In this document: one piece after another, positions 10,867 to 22,646 of the stretch
Layout of the letters: each line of letters starts with the position of its first letter
Numbering within the stretch: position 1 is the stretch's first letter
Assembly: GCA_025769875.1 (NCBI GenBank)
Contig: JAGFNK010000410.1
Span: forward strand, 1 to 47,412
Reading direction: 5' to 3'
Length of the DNA stretch: 47,412 bases
DNA from: Russula earlei
Taxonomy: Eukaryota > Basidiomycota > Agaricomycetes > Russulales > Russulaceae
Made by a program: the position numbers and the translations under genes
Notes under the pieces: generated by a model
What the model saw: only the letters and a program-made list of their open reading frames with translations
The model's database searches: none
Told to the model about the DNA's origin: nothing

Positions 10867-13427
10867 ATTTCCAGTGCAATTGGAGTCGCGGCCAGCCACT
10901 CATCACCCCTCTTGCCTCTCGATTCTGACCATCCTTCTTGTTTTTCACAGACAGAGAGGAGTGGGTTGCAAAGAGGGGTCCTATTCTGAACTCTTTCTAC
11001 TACAGAGTAGCTAGGGTGTTTTTATATACAGGAGTCGTCTCCATTGCAGGTGGTGGCAGCAGGTGTGGACGAGGAGCGAAGGCGTAGGCGGTGAGCATGA
11101 GTTCGTAGATAGAGACATAGGTGGCGAGGACTCGAGAAAGAGGATGCGTGGGGTGGCTTGCGTGGGGGTGGGATCTGTCATCTTGTGGCGGCGGTGGCGG
11201 GGTCGTCTCCACTGCAGGTGTCGGCAGCAGACGTGGGCAAGAGCGCATGAATGGATGGGGAGGCGATGTGGGAGGCGGTGTGCGGTGTGCTGTTGGCGTC
11301 AGCGACTGCTTCTCCTGTGGCGGCGGCGGTGTGGCGGCGGCTTCTGCTCCTGTTGTGGCATGTTGTGGCTAAGTTTGTGGCCGAGGCCTTCTTGGTCTTC
11401 TGGGGTGGTGCTGGTGGCGAGGGGTTGCGATGGTGCGGCGGTGCTGGTGTCGCACGAAACTACTAAAGCGGCGGCTGTGACTGAGAAGACTGAGGCTGAG
11501 ACTGAGAAGGTGGTGGCGGACTGAGCTGGTGCGATGGTGGAGGCGGACGGGGTGGAGGTGACGACTGAGGGCAACGCAGGGGTGATGGCGGCTGTGGCTG
11601 ACAAGGGCGTGGCGGCTGTGGCTTGTGAGACGGTGGTGGAGGCGGCGGCATGTGGCGCTAAGACGTTGGTGGCTGAGGCTGAGGCTATGGCGGCGGCTGA
11701 CAAGACTAAGGTGGCTGGCAAGGCTAAGAGCGTGGTGGCGGCGGTTGACTGATCTGAAGCTGGGGCGACGGAGACGGCTGGCAAAACTAGGGGCACGGTG
11801 GCGGTGGCTGAGACTGAGAAGGCTGAGGCTGAGGGCAGGGTGGAGATGGCGGCGGCTGGCAATGCTGGTGCTATGACGGACTGGGCTGAACTGACGAGTA
11901 CGGGAAAGGCTAAGATGGAGACTGATGCGAAGTCAGCGGCTGGCACGACTGAGGCTACTGTGGCGACGGACGAGGTGACGGACAAGATGGTGCGTAAAGA
12001 GTCGTGTGGCTTATTCATCAACCGTCCACCTGTCCACTCCACTCCAGGACGACAACAAGGCATTCTTCCCTTCCCAGAGCTGCTCACCATACCTTGCTCT
12101 ACCCCTCCATTTCAACCCCCTAAACCCTCATGGGCTCGAAGCAACGTGCTTCAAAATGCCGGCCTGCACCGACACATACTACTGGCCAAAGGAAGGCTGC
12201 CTGAAAAAAAACTGGTGGAAATGAAAGTGACAGCTCAGGCACTCCCACTCAACCGAAGCGATCACAACCATGAGCTCAGGCTTCCAAGACATCCCTTCCT
12301 GCTATTGATGAGGATGGGGAGGAAGAGTCCTATGCCTATGTAAATGCAGAAGCCTGGGAACTCACTACAGCACAAACGCACGGACCACAAGACATGCAAA
12401 ATTGTCGCAAAGGCGCACAGCCTCGATGTCGACTCACCCACACAGCTATATGGCTGGCCGCGAATCGCTTACAAGAGTACATATGTGCGTATTCTTTTCG
12501 TGCCATCTCCTCTTCGTCCTCACATCATCATCATCGTCGCCGCCAGCACGCCACCCTCACCCCCATCAACCGCTGCACGCCATCGCCCTCAATGCCCCCG
12601 CCTTCACCATGCACTGACGAGTCCCAACGCACAGCCGAAGAGCCCTGTACCACGCCGCCGTCTTCGTTGCCATCAGACAGTGTTGCTACTGTACATTTCA
12701 GTATGCTTTTCTCCCCTTTTTTACTAGACTCTCATTTTGTTAGTCAGAGATCTGCACGCTGCCTATGTGTCCATTTCCCAGCCTGCCGCCGTCTTCCCTC
12801 TCCCTTTCTACTTCCACGCCCCCTCGCTCCTCTCCCTCGCATCTGCCATCCAAGTTCTCCAATCATCCCACCTGCAATTGCGTTCGGCAGCGCCATCAGC
12901 GCCCAAGCGACCACCCACCAGCACTCTCCCTATCCCCCCTCCAGCCTCTCCTTTGCATCATCTCCCCCTCCTCGCGTCGCGACTCGACCACACCCCTCGT
13001 CACCACACCTGGCCTCGGCCATCCTTCACAAATCGCCACACGCCACTACCACAGCCGCTGGAGACCACGACTCGATACCTCGCGTCATCCAGCTTTGGTC
13101 CCCTTCTCACGTCTAGATTTCCTTTAATATGACTGTCTTTTGTGCTTTTCCTGTCCCTTAGCCTTAGTTCTAACCTGTATCTGCTACCATGTTGAATAAA
13201 GTTGCCCTGTTGTTCCCTTATCATCTGTGTGAACCTGAGTGCAGTCGAATGAACAAACATGTTCTCGCGTTCCCGCTAGGTGCTCCTCCTCTTTGGAGCT
13301 TCAGTCTTATGAAGTCATTCTGCATTCTTGGACACACTTCACCGCCCCATGGGCTCAGGTGTGCACTTCCTGGGGGGGCTCCTTCCCGGCACATGACCGT
13401 GCTACTGTCACACGATATGAGGGAAAC
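10867..13427. other. Low-complexity core between the inverted arms, no recognised gene
   Basis: The first half (about 11040-12000) is G-rich on the plus strand with triplet-like GCG/GGC/GAG runs. The second half (about 12380-13130) is C/T-rich. Long frames (for example 11299-12090 minus, almost entirely Ala, Ser, Thr, Val and Pro) reflect composition and show no domain. A ~45-bp imperfect direct repeat around GTCGTCTCCA.TGCAGGTG lies near 11033 and 11200. GTTGAATAAAG near 13192 could be a polyadenylation signal. No transposase was recognised. Confidence 0.5.
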
Positions 13428-13768
13428 GATGTTGCACACCACAACGCTTGAGTCAAAAACACTATGGGGCTGCCTCAAGACAGCCCATGGGTACAACATG
13501 AGGGAAAAATAATAGATATAGACCATGATTTTGAGTTGTAATTCATCTAATACACATGTGGAGGTGGCTTGAGTCCAGCTCAACCAATTCTCACTCAAAT
13601 CTCATGAAAACAATGGGGCTGCCTAGCCCTCATTCAGGCAATTCAGGGACAATAAATTTCATATGAATTGAAGCTGTTTTGAGGGAGATATTCATCCCGC
13701 ACGTTTGAGAGGGTTTTCTGCACCAATTTGGGTGGAATTCAAACTCCACCAAGTGCGCTGAAAACGGC
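13428..13768 (-). repeat. Long inverted repeat, right arm
   Basis: This is the reverse complement of 10527-10866, ending GCGCTGAAAACGG. The sequence outside is a truncated LTR, not the transposase that flanks the left arm. The two outer flanks therefore do not match and show no target duplication. Confidence 0.85.
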
Positions 13769-13953
13769 AATAAGTGGGGCTTGCTGTATGTCGATTGTGC
13801 CTAGAATTGCTTGCGCAACAATGCGCACGCGATATTGTGGACACCTCTACTCACCCCTTTTGCTCGTGTGAACAGGGTGACACCATAGAGGCTGGGTTTC
13901 CTCCTATAAGGAAGGGTCCTTCAAGGGCCCTCTCCGGAAAATGGTTCATGACA
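13769..13953 (-). repeat. Truncated solo-LTR family member (first ~185 bp in forward sense)
   Basis: From AATAAGTGGGGCTTGCTG to GGTTCATGACA it matches the ends of the intact LTRs at 21132, 25268 and 36962. It is cut by the right inverted-repeat arm at 13768 and abuts the copia-2 protease on the other side. The rest of this LTR is absent. Confidence 0.85.
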
Positions 13954-16239
13954 ATGCTCATATCTCATCTTGGAATGCAGATACTGGTGCCTCGACTCAT
14001 ATGACATTCAATCGCCACTGGATTCGTAATTTCACACCTCATCGAATCCCAATTTGCCTTGCTGATGGGTCTGTGATATATTCTGAGGGAATTGGGACTG
14101 TCAGGTTCAACCCTTTGGTGGAGGGGCAGGAACTTGCTCCTATAGAGTTCGCCAATGTGCTCTATGTTCCCTCTCTCTCTAGTAACCTCCTCTCTGTGCT
14201 ATACCTCACAATGAGTCCCCATTTTATCACTGTCATTCAAAAGGACACTCTCCACTTCATCAAGAATGACAGGATCATGTTCCAAGCAAAGGTATCCACC
14301 TCTAACTCAGCCTTTCTACTGGGGGAGACCATTCCTGTTGAGCACCATGCCTCCCTCTCATCCACCAGCACTCTCCCAATGAATCTGGACCTCTGGAATC
14401 AACACCTTTGCCATCACCACCTGGCAGGTGTCAAGAAGCTGCTTTCAGGTAACCAGGTGACAGGACTCAGACTTGATTCTCAAGCTGATCCTGATCCAGT
14501 ATGTGAAGCCTGTAAACTGGAAAGATGCATGCAGATCCCTTCCCACCTTCATCCTCTAGAGCATCCAGGCCTCTCCAGCTTGTCCACAGTGATGTGCATG
14601 GCCCTACAAAGGTCCAAACAGCTCAGGGATATCGCTACTGGGTCACCTTTATTGATGACTTCTCTCGCTTTAAAGCTGTCTATCTCCTAAAGCACAAATC
14701 AGAGACATTCATGGCCTTCAAACAGTTCAAATCTTGGGCTGAGAATGTCACAGGACAGAGGCTACGCACACTGAGAGATGACAAGGGTGGGGAGTACATG
14801 TCTAGAGAGTTTGACTCTTTCTGCATAGATCATGGCATCCAGAGGCAGCACACAGCTAGGAATTGACCCCAGCAGAATGGTGTGGCAGAGAGGGCCAACA
14901 GGACAATGGAGGAAGGTGTTATCTCTATGCTCTTTGAGTCTGGGATGGCCACATCATTCTGGGGCGAAGCACTGGCTGCATTCATCTCTGTTAGCAACAG
15001 GGTCACCACCACAGCACTGAGCAACAGTACTCCTCATGAATCTTTCTATGGGACCAAGCCAGATCTCTCTATGGTTTGGGTCTGGGGATGTACTGCTTAT
15101 GTGCTCATTCAGAGGGACAAGAGACCACTTGGAAGCCTAGGAGTGCACATGGAGAAGTGCATCTTCATTGGATACCCTCAGGGGTACAAGGCATGGAAAT
15201 TCTACAATCCTGTCACCAAGAAGGTGATCATTTCAGAAAGAGCTGACTTTGATGAGCACTTCTTCATGAACAAAAAACAATCAGCACCCCAATTACCCCC
15301 CCCTTGTCTCAATTCATTATTGGACTCCCCCCCTCCCTTCACATGTCTCCCAGAGACCCTGGATGACTCTCCAGAGGACTTCTATTGCTCACAGCAGCAT
15401 GGGGGAGATCAGCCTATGGCTTCTGTCTTGCCTTCTGCTCACTCCCCTTCACCTCCATCATCTCCCATGTTCCACACTGCTCATCCAGGCCCTCCCAGAA
15501 CACCATCTCCATCACCCACACCTCCTCCTGTCATCCCAGCTGCCCCTCGTCGCTCTCAGTGCCTTAGGCGACCTAGGGAAGAGTGGCTACTTGAGCAATG
15601 GGCCGTGCCACGCACTACAGGCAGATCAGAGACCCCACTCTAGCTGTCCCCTCATCAGATGAAGATGAGAGAGACTCATATGATCCATGCGACCCCCTGA
15701 ATGTGCACTCAGCCTCTGTGATTGAGCCACACTCCTACTCACAGTCCCAGAGATGCCCTGATGCCGAATTGTGGCATAAGGCATGTGAAGAGGAGATGGA
15801 GGCCCACAGAGTCAATGGCACCTGGGAAATTGTCACATTGCCCCCTGGGAAGCATGCCATTGGTTCCAGATGGTTTATGAAGGTGAAACACAATGCTGAT
15901 GGCACCCTGGACCGCTACAAAGCCAGACTGGTTGCCAAAGGCTACTCCCAGCACCTAGGCTTCGATTTCAAAGAGACCTTTGCCCCCACTGTCAGATATT
16001 CCACCATCAGGATCATCTTGGCCTTGGCAGCTATGGAAGACCTTGAACTTCACTCTGTGGACATCTCTCATGCTTATCTCAATGGTGAGCTGGAGGAGGA
16101 GATCTACATGAAGCAACCTGAAGGCTTTGAGATCAGTGGACCAGATCATGTCTGCACGCTCAGGAAGTTGCTCTATGGCCTCAAGCAAGCAGGGAGAGTT
16201 TGGAACAAGACTCTCCATTCTGTGCTCTTGTCTATGGGC
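13954..16239 (+). pseudogene. Copia-2 protease-integrase-reverse transcriptase, first part
   Basis: The order is protease (WNADTGASTHMT at the very start, so gag is missing), the HHCC zinc region (LCHHHLAGVKK.., CEAC), the integrase core (HSDVHGPTK, RDDKGGEYMS, QQNGVAERANR), a Pro/Ser-rich linker, then RT (GTWEIVTLPPGK, YKARLVAKGYSQ, SVDISHAYLNGELEEEIYMK, LYGLKQAGRVWN). Breaks: a frameshift near 14518, TGA at 14864-14866 in front of PQQNGVAER where relatives have Arg, and a frameshift near 15615. The element stops at SMG because copia-4 inserted there (16235-16239 TGGGC is its target copy). RT resumes at 23032. A second copy of the same family is at 38409. Confidence 0.87.
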
Positions 16240-16624
16240 TGTTGAACCGGAACCCGAATGGATCAAAGAAGGCGAAGACCTTCATACAAGGTTCAAGATC
16301 CGCTCATAGATGTTACGTGTTAGACAGAACTTTAGTATATGCGCTTATGGCAATAGGGTTATGCATAGTACGCTATCTATCACAAGATGCAGCCTTATGC
16401 TGCATCTAGAACGTTTCCACATCACGCGTCACTTAATGCGCGATATAGTGGACACCTGTAGTCACCTCTTTTGGACTTAGGAACAGCCCTGGGTCATAGA
16501 GGTATAAATACCATACTTGTAGACGAGTATACACATTGCTCTACACCCCAATATCACTTGAGCATTAGCACAACCTCTAAGGTGGGTTGCTTGGCCTGTT
16601 AGCTGCGCTCTATGCTGCGCAACA
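16240..16624 (+). repeat. Copia-4 5' LTR
   Basis: It starts TGTTGAACCGGAACCCGAA and ends TATGCTGCGCAACA. It contains GTATAAATACC, a likely TATA element, near 16501. The following 168 bp (16625-16792) is the untranslated leader up to the gag ATG. GGTTATGGGCC right after the LTR would be the primer-binding region, but I could not assign the tRNA. Confidence 0.92.
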
Positions 16625-16792
16625 GGTTATGGGCCCTGCAAGCCATGCGCCTTCATCGGCTGCAACGATGGCGAAGCATCCCTGAAGCCTGCATGCTGCG
16701 GCGAGCTAGTCTACCCTATGGGGAGACTATGTTGGCTTGTTTAAATACAATACTCTTACTGACGACCTCTAAGCCCTCTTCTAACAGCTACA

Positions 16793-18562
16793 ATGTCGTC
16801 GTCTCAACCCTCTGCCCCTGTTGTCCCCATCCTCGATGGTGCAAACTATGGTATTTGGTCAAAGGCTATGAAAGCCTACCTCATGTCCGTTGGACTGTGG
16901 GGTTATTGCAATGGCACTTTTGAACTGCCTACCATCCCTGCCCTTCCTCAGGCGCCTCTTCCCGAAGAGATTGCTGCCCAGGCTGTCGCTCTGGCAGCTG
17001 TGAAAGAATGGAACAAAGGGAATGATATGGCAGTCGGTCATATGGTCCTTAGATCGAGCATCGCGATCCAACAAGATCTAACGTCTTTGGATAACGCTGA
17101 GACTATCTGGAATTGCCTAGATACCCTTTATGGTACGGCGACTACCACCAGTATCTATAAGGACTTCAAAGAAGCCATCTCCATCCGCATTAACCCGAGC
17201 CAGCACCCTGGCCCTCAAATGGATCGGATACACGCTGCGTTCCAGCATCTCACCGCATCCTCCCTCATTATTCCTGATGCCTTACAGGCACTCATCATGC
17301 TTGCAGCTATTCCCTCGAAATGGGAAATGCTTGTCCACATCGTCACCCAGAACTATGAACTAGACGATCTTAGTCCAAAACATGTGCGAGAGGCTATTGT
17401 CTCTCAATATCAAACTGAGATCAATCGTGGAACAAACAAAAAGCACAGTGCGCAGAAGCTCTCAGCTGTCAAGCGCAAGCACGGTGACCCCTCCTTCTCC
17501 AATCAGCAGCAGGGCAATAAGCCCAAGCGCAATGAAGATAAGGACAAGCGCCAGCACGGCAAGCGCGGCGGCAAAGGAAAAGGGAAAGGCAAGGAGAAGG
17601 CTGATAGCAGCCATGGTCCCGGACACTCCCACATTGCGGACGTTGCCGCACTCCCACTCCCGACCATCACCACCATCGCCCATCTGGGTCCTTCAGGGAT
17701 CCAACAACGTACCGTCCCAACTGCGACTGACCCTTGCAAACGCACTCATGGCCCTTACAAGGCCTTAAACAAAGCGCTTGATCTTGCTGACAATCTTGGG
17801 GTAACTCCCACTATACAGACAGTCAAGACCCTCGAGCAGCGGATCTCGACTCAATCCGCTGCCTCGACAAGTGCAGTCAAACTCCCGTCGCCTGTCCCTG
17901 AGCCTATGGACCAGGACGATGGCGACTTCGCACAAAGAAATACGTCGGATTTATTCGACATATACGATGGTATTCCAGAAGGTGCTGCCACCCCTGAGCG
18001 TGCTCCAACTCCGTCGGATGAAGCGTTTGATTGGGGCAGCGACCCCGAAGATAACGAAGTGTGCGTGCGCCTCCCTCTCTCCTTTCACTCGCTAAAGAAC
18101 CTATTAGCATCTCCCCAGCCCCAAAGCAGGCTAGATATGTCTAAAAAGTGTTCGCTTGTATCATACAATGTACAAATTAGCGAAGGGACTACTTCCCTTC
18201 CAAGTGAATGTAACAAAAATTGTTCGAGATGTAGAGGAAAGCACGACTTGAGTAAAATGGGATCCTTATGGCTCCTAGACTCTGGCGCATCCGCACACTT
18301 CACCTTTGAAATAAAAGACTTTATAGAGTATATGCCGGCTTTGCCGCACGAAAGATCCCCTGTTAAAACTGCCGATAACACTATATATGTGGAAGGCAAA
18401 GGCACTGTGTTGCTTCGGCACACTGTCAACTCTAAAACGGTTGTCACGCGCATTTCTCCTGTTCTCTATATTCCGAAAATTAACACTCGGATATTATCTA
18501 TGGGGGAGTTTTTACAACAAGGGATGCATGCATTAGGGAATAGAAATCATATTTCCCTATGA
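16793..18562 (+). CDS. Copia-4 gag-protease ORF (589 aa)
   Basis: The start MSSSQPSAPVVPILDGANYG leads into a copia-type gag (YGIWSKAMKAYLMS, WNCLDTLYG, residues 1-210). A strongly basic stretch rich in GKGKGK follows at residues 225-265, where most relatives carry a CCHC knuckle. I see no canonical CCHC; the nearest Cys cluster is CSRCRGKHDL at about residue 480. The protease is LWLLDSGASAHFT at about residue 495, followed by LYIPKINTRILSM. The ORF ends in TGA (18560-18562), after which the frame simply continues into integrase, so the stop is probably a mutation in a longer polyprotein frame. The ORF starts after a 168-bp leader. Confidence 0.85.
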   Translation: MSSSQPSAPVVPILDGANYGIWSKAMKAYLMSVGLWGYCNGTFELPTIPALPQAPLPEEIAAQAVALAAVKEWNKGNDMAVGHMVLRSSIAIQQDLTSLDNAETIWNCLDTLYGTATTTSIYKDFKEAISIRINPSQHPGPQMDRIHAAFQHLTASSLIIPDALQALIMLAAIPSKWEMLVHIVTQNYELDDLSPKHVREAIVSQYQTEINRGTNKKHSAQKLSAVKRKHGDPSFSNQQQGNKPKRNEDKDKRQHGKRGGKGKGKGKEKADSSHGPGHSHIADVAALPLPTITTIAHLGPSGIQQRTVPTATDPCKRTHGPYKALNKALDLADNLGVTPTIQTVKTLEQRISTQSAASTSAVKLPSPVPEPMDQDDGDFAQRNTSDLFDIYDGIPEGAATPERAPTPSDEAFDWGSDPEDNEVCVRLPLSFHSLKNLLASPQPQSRLDMSKKCSLVSYNVQISEGTTSLPSECNKNCSRCRGKHDLSKMGSLWLLDSGASAHFTFEIKDFIEYMPALPHERSPVKTADNTIYVEGKGTVLLRHTVNSKTVVTRISPVLYIPKINTRILSMGEFLQQGMHALGNRNHISL

Positions 18563-19765
18563 GAGGACGGATGTATAATCCTGTCCTCTTACCCCTTATT
18601 CCTGGGTCAAACCACGTATTGGTTAGACGCCTCAATTGAAAGCGTGCAAGCGCATTCTCTTATCTACGCAGTAGATTATGATGTCATACACCGACGCCTT
18701 GGCCACCCATCTAAGGATGTCGTAACACGTGCAAAGACACATACCAAGGGTCTCCCTGAAGACCTGAAAATCCCTCAGGAACAGCCGGTATGTCCTGGCT
18801 GCGCGCAAGGCAAAATGCCTGCATCTGCGCATCCCCCTTCTGAAACTCGTGCTTCCGCACCGTTCGAGCGCATTCACTCGGACCTGAAGAGTTTCCCTGT
18901 GAAGTTGTATCATAAGTACAAATATTTCGTCAGCTTCATTGATGATTATTCCTCCTATGCATGGATCACACTCTTAAAAAATAAAAAGTCGACCATAATG
19001 GCCGTCAAGCAATTCCTTGCTATGGTGAAGAACCAATACAAAGCAGGAATCAAAGAGTGGATGTCCGATGCTGGCGGAGAGTACAAATCTGAGGCCTTTG
19101 ATAATGTCCTAAAGGACGAAGGAATTAAAATCCTGCAAAGCGCCCCATACACTCCACAACAGAATGGACGTGCAGAGCGCTTTATGCACACTGTAATGGA
19201 CAAAGCTCAGGCAATGCGCCTTGAAGCTTGTCTACCTCCCTCCTGGTGGGAATTTGCAGTGAATCATGGGACACACTGTTACAATAGGACACCTGCCAGA
19301 CGCCTTCAATGGCGTACACCCTACGAAGTCCTAAAGAACGAGGTCCCTGATATCTCACACCTCAGAGTATTTGGTTGCAGTGCATATGTGCACATACCAG
19401 AAAAGCGTCAAGTCAACAAGCTTTCGCCTAAAAGCGAGCTTATGATCTACCTTGGTCACACTGAGGGGATCAAAGCCTCACTCTTTATGAGGCTCCCTAA
19501 TAATACGCTTTACACAAATGCTACCGCCCTGTACGATGAGACCCTGTACCCCAAATGCAACAAAGCTCGCACCAAAGGTACCACACGGATTAATGAACCG
19601 CGTGAGGAACCACCGCAACAACCTGTCAAAGACACCATTCCTGGTGTTGACGACCCATTCCCTACAATCAAAAGTGAGGACGATGAGCAGCCTATACAGG
19701 CGCCAGAAGAGGAGGAACGCGAGCAAATGCCCGTCCCTCCTACACCGTCCCCTCCTCCCTGTTGA
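18563..19765 (+). pseudogene. Copia-4 integrase
   Basis: It is in frame with the gag ORF after TGA. The zinc domain is HRRLGHP..CPGCAQGK (from about 18680), then the catalytic core with Asp in HSDLKSF, Asp in MSDAGGEYKS and Glu in QQNGRAERFM, then the C-terminal LRVFGCSAYVHIPE. The acidic linker ends in PPTPSPPPC and a stop at 19763-19765. The alternative frame there reads VEEPVPLRRS, the usual start of the linker to RT, so one extra base near 19757 broke the polyprotein. The catalytic residues all look intact. Confidence 0.85.
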
Positions 19766-21131
19766 AGAGCCTGTACCTCTTCGAAGGTCTCAGCAGGTTG
19801 AGGAAAGTACCTACCCGTCCAGGCAACATCTATGGTGAACGCAGACACCCCACAGAAGTGGAAAAAGACGTTCGGTGCACACGCACATGGAGAACAATGA
19901 CAGAAAACCAACCCGGTAGCTCCGGTGAGGGTAGTACATCAGGATCGGCCGTGCCAGGCCCTTACCCTCCTGTCGTCCTTGACGATCAACCGCCGCAAGC
20001 CTCTGAGGATGAGGTAGAAGACATTCTACGTCTAGCAAGGGAAGGGGGAGTCAAATTTCTGAACTATCTGCTCGCCCAAGCAGTTCCACTAAGTTCAGAT
20101 ACACCTGATACTGCGAAGATTCGCGAATTGACCTTTAGGGACATTCTGCGAATGCCAAGTGAACTCCAAAAGGAGTGGAAAGATGCTTGTTGCGAGGAGT
20201 TGGAATCCCTCCGCAGATGCAAAGTCTTCGAACTAGTTGATCCTCCCAAGGATCGCAAAATAATTAAAAACAGATGGGTATTCGACCTTAAGTCTGATGG
20301 TCGTAAAAAAGCCAGACTAGTCGCCAAAGGCTTCTCCCAAATAGAAGGCATTGACTATGACGAAATATTCTCACCCGTGGTACGGTTTGAGACAGTCCGC
20401 CTGATGATTGCGCTCGCAGCGCTCAAAAACTGGCACATCAGCGGACTAGACGTCAAGACTGCCTTTCTCTATGGTGAGCTCGATGAAGAGCTCTATATGG
20501 AGCAGCCTGAGGGCTTCAAAATAAAAGGCCAAGAGCGCAAAGTCATGTGCCTTAAACGCGCAATATATGGACTCAAGCAAGTGGCACTTGCTTGGTGGAA
20601 AGCCCTTGACAAGTCCATGGCCTCGCTCGGCCTTATTCGCCTTATGTCTGACTCTGGGCTCTTTGTTAGTAAAGACAAGAGCATCATAGCCATCGTCTAT
20701 GTTGATGATGTGCTCTTCTTTGGAGCAGACAAAAAACAAATAAATAAAACAAAGGAGCGCTTCATGAAGCTCTGGGAATGTCGAGATCTGGGCGATGCCC
20801 AAGAATTTCTACGCATGTGCATTCAATGCAAGTCCGGCCAGATACATCTGGACCAGACTGAATATCTACAGAAAGTGCTGCAGCGTTTTGACTTGCTTAA
20901 CGCAAACCCTGCTCCTACTCCGCTACCAGAGGGCTATCACCCCTCTCCCAACACTTCCGCTGCTGACCCAGCCTTGCGGTCAAAATTCTAGCAAGTTATA
21001 GGATCACTCCTATACATAATGCTTGGAACGCGTCCAGACATAGCCTTTGCTGTCACGAAGTTGTCGCAACATGCAGCCAATCCCTCAGAGGATCATTTAA
21101 ATCGTGCATACTATATTTGCCAATACCTCTT
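19762..21131 (+). pseudogene. Copia-4 reverse transcriptase
   Basis: RT motifs in order are WKDACCEELESL, RWVFDLKSDG, KARLVAKGFSQIEGIDYDE, FETVRLMIALAA, LDVKTAFLYGELDEELYM, AIYGLKQVALAWW, and the catalytic IVYVDDVLFFG (about 20695). TAG at 20989-20991 stands between ALRSKF and QVIGSLLYIMLGTRPDIA, where a Gln is expected, so CAG to TAG is likely. The frame then runs to the solo LTR at 21132 and resumes at 22076: QYL plus LGT are joined by the duplicated CTCTT. Confidence 0.85.
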
Positions 21132-22075
21132 TGTCAAGACTCACTGTTGAACTATCCAGTTCAAGAGTGAGGGATAAGCTCAAAGACGAGTCGATAGACG
21201 TCCAAGACCGTGTGGGCAAGAAGTAGAGTCCAGAGAGGTACTGTTACTGTGAGAGTCGAGCAATCACGCAGGGAAGAGGCCAGGGTAGTCACAAGGGGAT
21301 GGTCCTTAAAGGAGTATCCCAGGGATAGAGAGTGCCGTAAACAAATGGACAGTCTGAGGACTGTCCGCTACTTTATTGAGCGCTTATATACTACAAGAGA
21401 ACTGCTAAATAAGGGACAAGTCATAACCTTGTTATCAAGCATAATAGAGTGATGAGTAAGAAGTCGGAGGATGCTTACTGAGCATGCTCAGTCATGCTCA
21501 GTAAGCTGCTGAGTAAGAAGCTCCTCTTGATGAGTAAGAGCTTCCATTGTCCACATGTTTACTGCTTTAGTGCACGTGCAAGCACCTGATCCATTTCCTG
21601 TTAATTAGTTTAGGGCCGGTCATTTGAGGACTTGTAGTTTGGCTAGGGAATAGTGTTATCTTATAAGGCCCTTATATAGTTCTTATTAGGGTCCTTAGAG
21701 TCGACCCTAATAGTTCTATTAAGGTCCTTAGTGTTGCCTTATAGTTCATTCTATAGTTATTAGAGTTGGTCTAATAACACATTGTAGGGCCTTTGATACT
21801 AGGTTAGTACCTATTGTAGAGTTTCTAGGATCGTTCCAAAGGGTCCTTAGGAAGGCCCTAATACTGTCTTTAGTTGCTAGAAGGGTTGCCTTTAAGTGGG
21901 GCTTGCTGTATGTCGATTGTGCCGAGAATTGCTCACGCAACAATGCGCGCGCGATATTGTGGACACCTCTACTCACCCCTTTTGCTCGTGTGAACAGGGT
22001 GACACCATAGAGGCTGGGTTTCCTCCTATAAGGAAGGGTCCTTCAAGGGCCCTCTCCAGGGAATGGTTCATGACA
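21132..22075 (-). repeat. Solo LTR A inside copia-4
   Basis: This 944-bp LTR of the TGTCATGAACC family runs TGTCAAGACTCACTG to GGTTCATGACA on the plus strand. TATATAAG reads on the minus strand, giving the orientation. A perfect target duplication CTCTT flanks it (21127-21131 and 22076-22080). It contains the family's hairpins and several AGGGTCCTTAG motifs. Confidence 0.92.
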
Positions 22076-22597
22076 CTCTTGGGAACTGCCAATTATGCCT
22101 TGGTCTATGATGGACCATCTAATGGCGGCCTAATGGCATATGCCGACTCTGACTGGGCTTCTGATCCGACTAATCGGAAGTCCACTACAGGCTATATGGT
22201 GAACCTGGCTGGAGCAATATTTTTGTGGAACTCACGAGCGCAGAAAACAGTCGCACTCTCCTCCACTGAAGCTGAGTACATGTCGCTCTCTGACACGAGC
22301 AGACAATTAGTTTGGATTAAATCCTTACTAACAGAACTTGGCATTAATCTTGCTCCCATCCCACTGTTCGGTGATAATCAAGGCTCAATATTCTTAGCCT
22401 CCAACCCTGTACAAGAAAAGCGCATCAAACACATTGATTTGCGCTATCACTTCATTCGTGAAGTCATACAAAATAAACAGGTGGAGCTATTCTTTATTGA
22501 AGGGGCTAACAACCCAGCCGACATGTTCACCAAGAACCTTGGTCGCGTCAAGTTCCTCAAATTCAGGGAGCAACTAGGACTAACGTTCTACCCCTGA
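22076..22597 (+). pseudogene. Copia-4 RNase H, C-terminal end of pol
   Basis: All four expected acidic positions are visible: Asp in MAYADSDWAS, Glu in LSSTEAEYMSL, Asp in LFGDNQGSI and Asp in KHIDLRYHFIR. It ends NPADMFTKNLGRVKFLKF.. TFYP and a stop, as copia pol proteins usually do. The frame is open; only its connection to RT is broken by the solo LTR and the TAG upstream. Confidence 0.88.
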
Positions 22598-22637
22598 ATG
22601 TGGGAAAATGCTCACGGCATCTACCAATGCACTTAGC

Positions 22638-22646
22638 AAGGGGGAG
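22638..22646 (+). other. Copia-4 polypurine tract
   Basis: AAGGGGGAG ends immediately before the 3' LTR, in the standard position for the plus-strand primer. Confidence 0.85.

Noticed and set aside
10696..10989. ORF beginning MSENWLSW, present twice (also 13221-13598 minus)
   Set aside because: The duplication is due to the inverted-repeat arms. The frames diverge into unrelated sequence after the arm and look like chance ORFs.
11299..12090. 263-codon minus-strand ORF rich in Ala, Ser, Thr and Val
   Set aside because: It lies in triplet-like low-complexity sequence, has no motif, and several other frames of the same region are equally open.
12394..13116. 240-codon plus-strand ORF rich in Ser, Pro and His
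   Set aside because: It is compositional: the stretch is C/T-rich and three overlapping frames are open. No domain was recognised.
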